Below are positions 63,173 through 64,000 of a stretch of DNA of 64,000 bases, piece after piece. This stretch comes from Gemmatimonadota bacterium. Its GTDB lineage: Bacteria > Gemmatimonadota > Gemmatimonadetes > Gemmatimonadales > Gemmatimonadaceae. Both the position numbers and the translations under genes were made by a program. Numbering within the stretch: position 1 is the first letter of the stretch; the number at the start of each line of letters is the position of its first letter. Below the pieces are notes generated by a model that saw only the letters and a list, made by a program, of their open reading frames with translations, made no database searches and was not told the DNA's origin. The stretch lies in contig JAPLKS010000005.1 in the NCBI GenBank assembly GCA_026387915.1, positions 206,410 through 270,409 on the forward strand, given 5' to 3'.

Positions 63173-64000
63173 GTGACCGCACCCACACAAAACGCCGACG
63201 TCTTCGCCGACCGCTCGCTCCTCGGGCATCCCAAGGGGCTGGGTCTTCTCTTCATCACGGAGATGTGGGAACGCTTTTCCTACTACGGAATGCGCGCCCT
63301 CCTCGTCCTGTATCTCGTCAACTCGCAGCATTGGACCGCCGAAAAGGCCGCCAATCTGTACGGGACGTACACGATGCTCGTGTTCCTCACGCCACTGATT
63401 GGCGGCTATCTCGCCGATCGCCTCATTGGCACACGACGCTCGCTGGTGCTGGGCGGCATCATTATTTCGATCGGGCATTTCACACTGGCCTTCCCCGGCG
63501 AGTTCGCGTTCTACGCGGGCCTCACGCTGATCATCATCGGCACCGGCTTCTTCAAATCGAATGCGGCCACGCAAGTCGGACAGATCTACGGCCCCGGCGA
63601 CACGCGCCGCGACTCAGGCTTTACCATCTACTACATGGGCGTGAACCTCGGCGCCTTCCTCGGGCCGATCGTCTGCGGCGGACTCGCGCAGAGCCCACGC
63701 TTTGGCTGGCACTACGGCTTTGCCGCCGCTGGCGTTGGCATGGTGCTCGGGTTGATTGTCTACCTCTGGGGTCGTGAGAAGTATCTCCCCGGCATCGGCA
63801 TGCCCGGCCGCACGGAGCACAAGGGCGACAAAGGCGAAGTACTCGCGCCCACCAATCCAATGCACGGCATCGGCGGCGCGATCGTCGGCGCGGTCATCGG
63901 CTGGTTCGGCGGCGGCGGGAGCATTCTCGGACTCGCCATGGGCGCGGTGATTGGCGCCGCACTCGGCATCTCGATTCTCGGCTCTCAGGGCGAAGAGCGC
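63173..64000 (+). CDS. POT/PTR-family proton-coupled peptide transporter (C-terminus off the right edge)
   Basis: The first 276 residues of a peptide:proton symporter of the major facilitator superfamily. The POT signature EMWERFSYYGMRALLVLYL follows a short N-terminus, and YYMGVNLGAFLGPIVCG is the second family motif. A Gly-rich loop (residues about 225-265) follows. Start GTG 63173 lacks a clear Shine-Dalgarno. It is next to the peptide ABC importer, so two peptide uptake systems lie together. Confidence 0.93.
   Translation, partial: MTAPTQNADVFADRSLLGHPKGLGLLFITEMWERFSYYGMRALLVLYLVNSQHWTAEKAANLYGTYTMLVFLTPLIGGYLADRLIGTRRSLVLGGIIISIGHFTLAFPGEFAFYAGLTLIIIGTGFFKSNAATQVGQIYGPGDTRRDSGFTIYYMGVNLGAFLGPIVCGGLAQSPRFGWHYGFAAAGVGMVLGLIVYLWGREKYLPGIGMPGRTEHKGDKGEVLAPTNPMHGIGGAIVGAVIGWFGGGGSILGLAMGAVIGAALGISILGSQGEER

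Overview
The window is GC-rich, gene-dense bacterial chromosome with no transposase, prophage, CRISPR array, rRNA or recognisable tRNA. Gene content points to Gemmatimonadota (inference): glycine-type housekeeping proteins, Ig-like lipoproteins, a large minor-pilin operon, a stand-alone V4R protein and a bacterial HerA/NurA/Mre11/Rad50-type operon. Both end genes are cut by the window edge (uvrA on the left, a POT-family transporter on the right). Many neighbours are translationally coupled through 4-bp GTGA or ATGA overlaps, and clear Shine-Dalgarno sequences are rare.

Left part (1-13.2 kb): uvrA (-); a + strand run of TPR protein, transglutaminase-like protein, ABC exporter ATPase and permease, and GNAT enzyme; then a - strand run mtnA, glpK, a YfiM-like membrane protein, a short ccmF and an Ig-like lipoprotein. 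From 13.2 to 17.5 kb lies the replication/repair block crotonase-recF-dciA-gyrB. From 17.6 to 22.6 kb (-) are a serine beta-lactamase-like hydrolase with a small membrane protein, an FAD oxidoreductase and pyrimidine nucleoside phosphorylase. From 22.6 to 26.7 kb (+) are TPR-GAF-ligA-V4R, the first three coupled.

Middle (26.8-46.5 kb): a phosphoribosyltransferase (-) diverges from TPR-ParA-lipoprotein-acyl-CoA ligase (+), with a structured intergenic region between them. The - strand operon PTPS-folE-SDR-Trm112-like looks like a complete tetrahydrobiopterin route. Next comes a seven-gene - strand operon: DUF2283-like, RAM-domain protein, NurA-like, HerA, SbcD/Mre11, SbcC/Rad50, GNAT, which is an archaeal-style DNA end-resection operon. 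Aspartate-type aminotransferase diverges from a degenerate DEAD-box-like protein with an arginine-rich tail, coupled to tdk; two palindromes sit between them.

Right part (46.6-64 kb): a minor-pilin operon (FimT-, PilV-, PilW-, PilX-like, -) diverges from an AraC-type regulator (+), with paired direct repeats placed just upstream of a -35-less promoter. A second FimT/GspH-like pilin follows. Then coaE, gcvH and convergent gcvP (glycine cleavage), a small membrane protein coupled to lplA (lipoate ligase, the likely modifier of GcvH), a five-gene peptide ABC importer, and the start of a proton-coupled peptide transporter. Strong hairpin terminators separate most convergent pairs.
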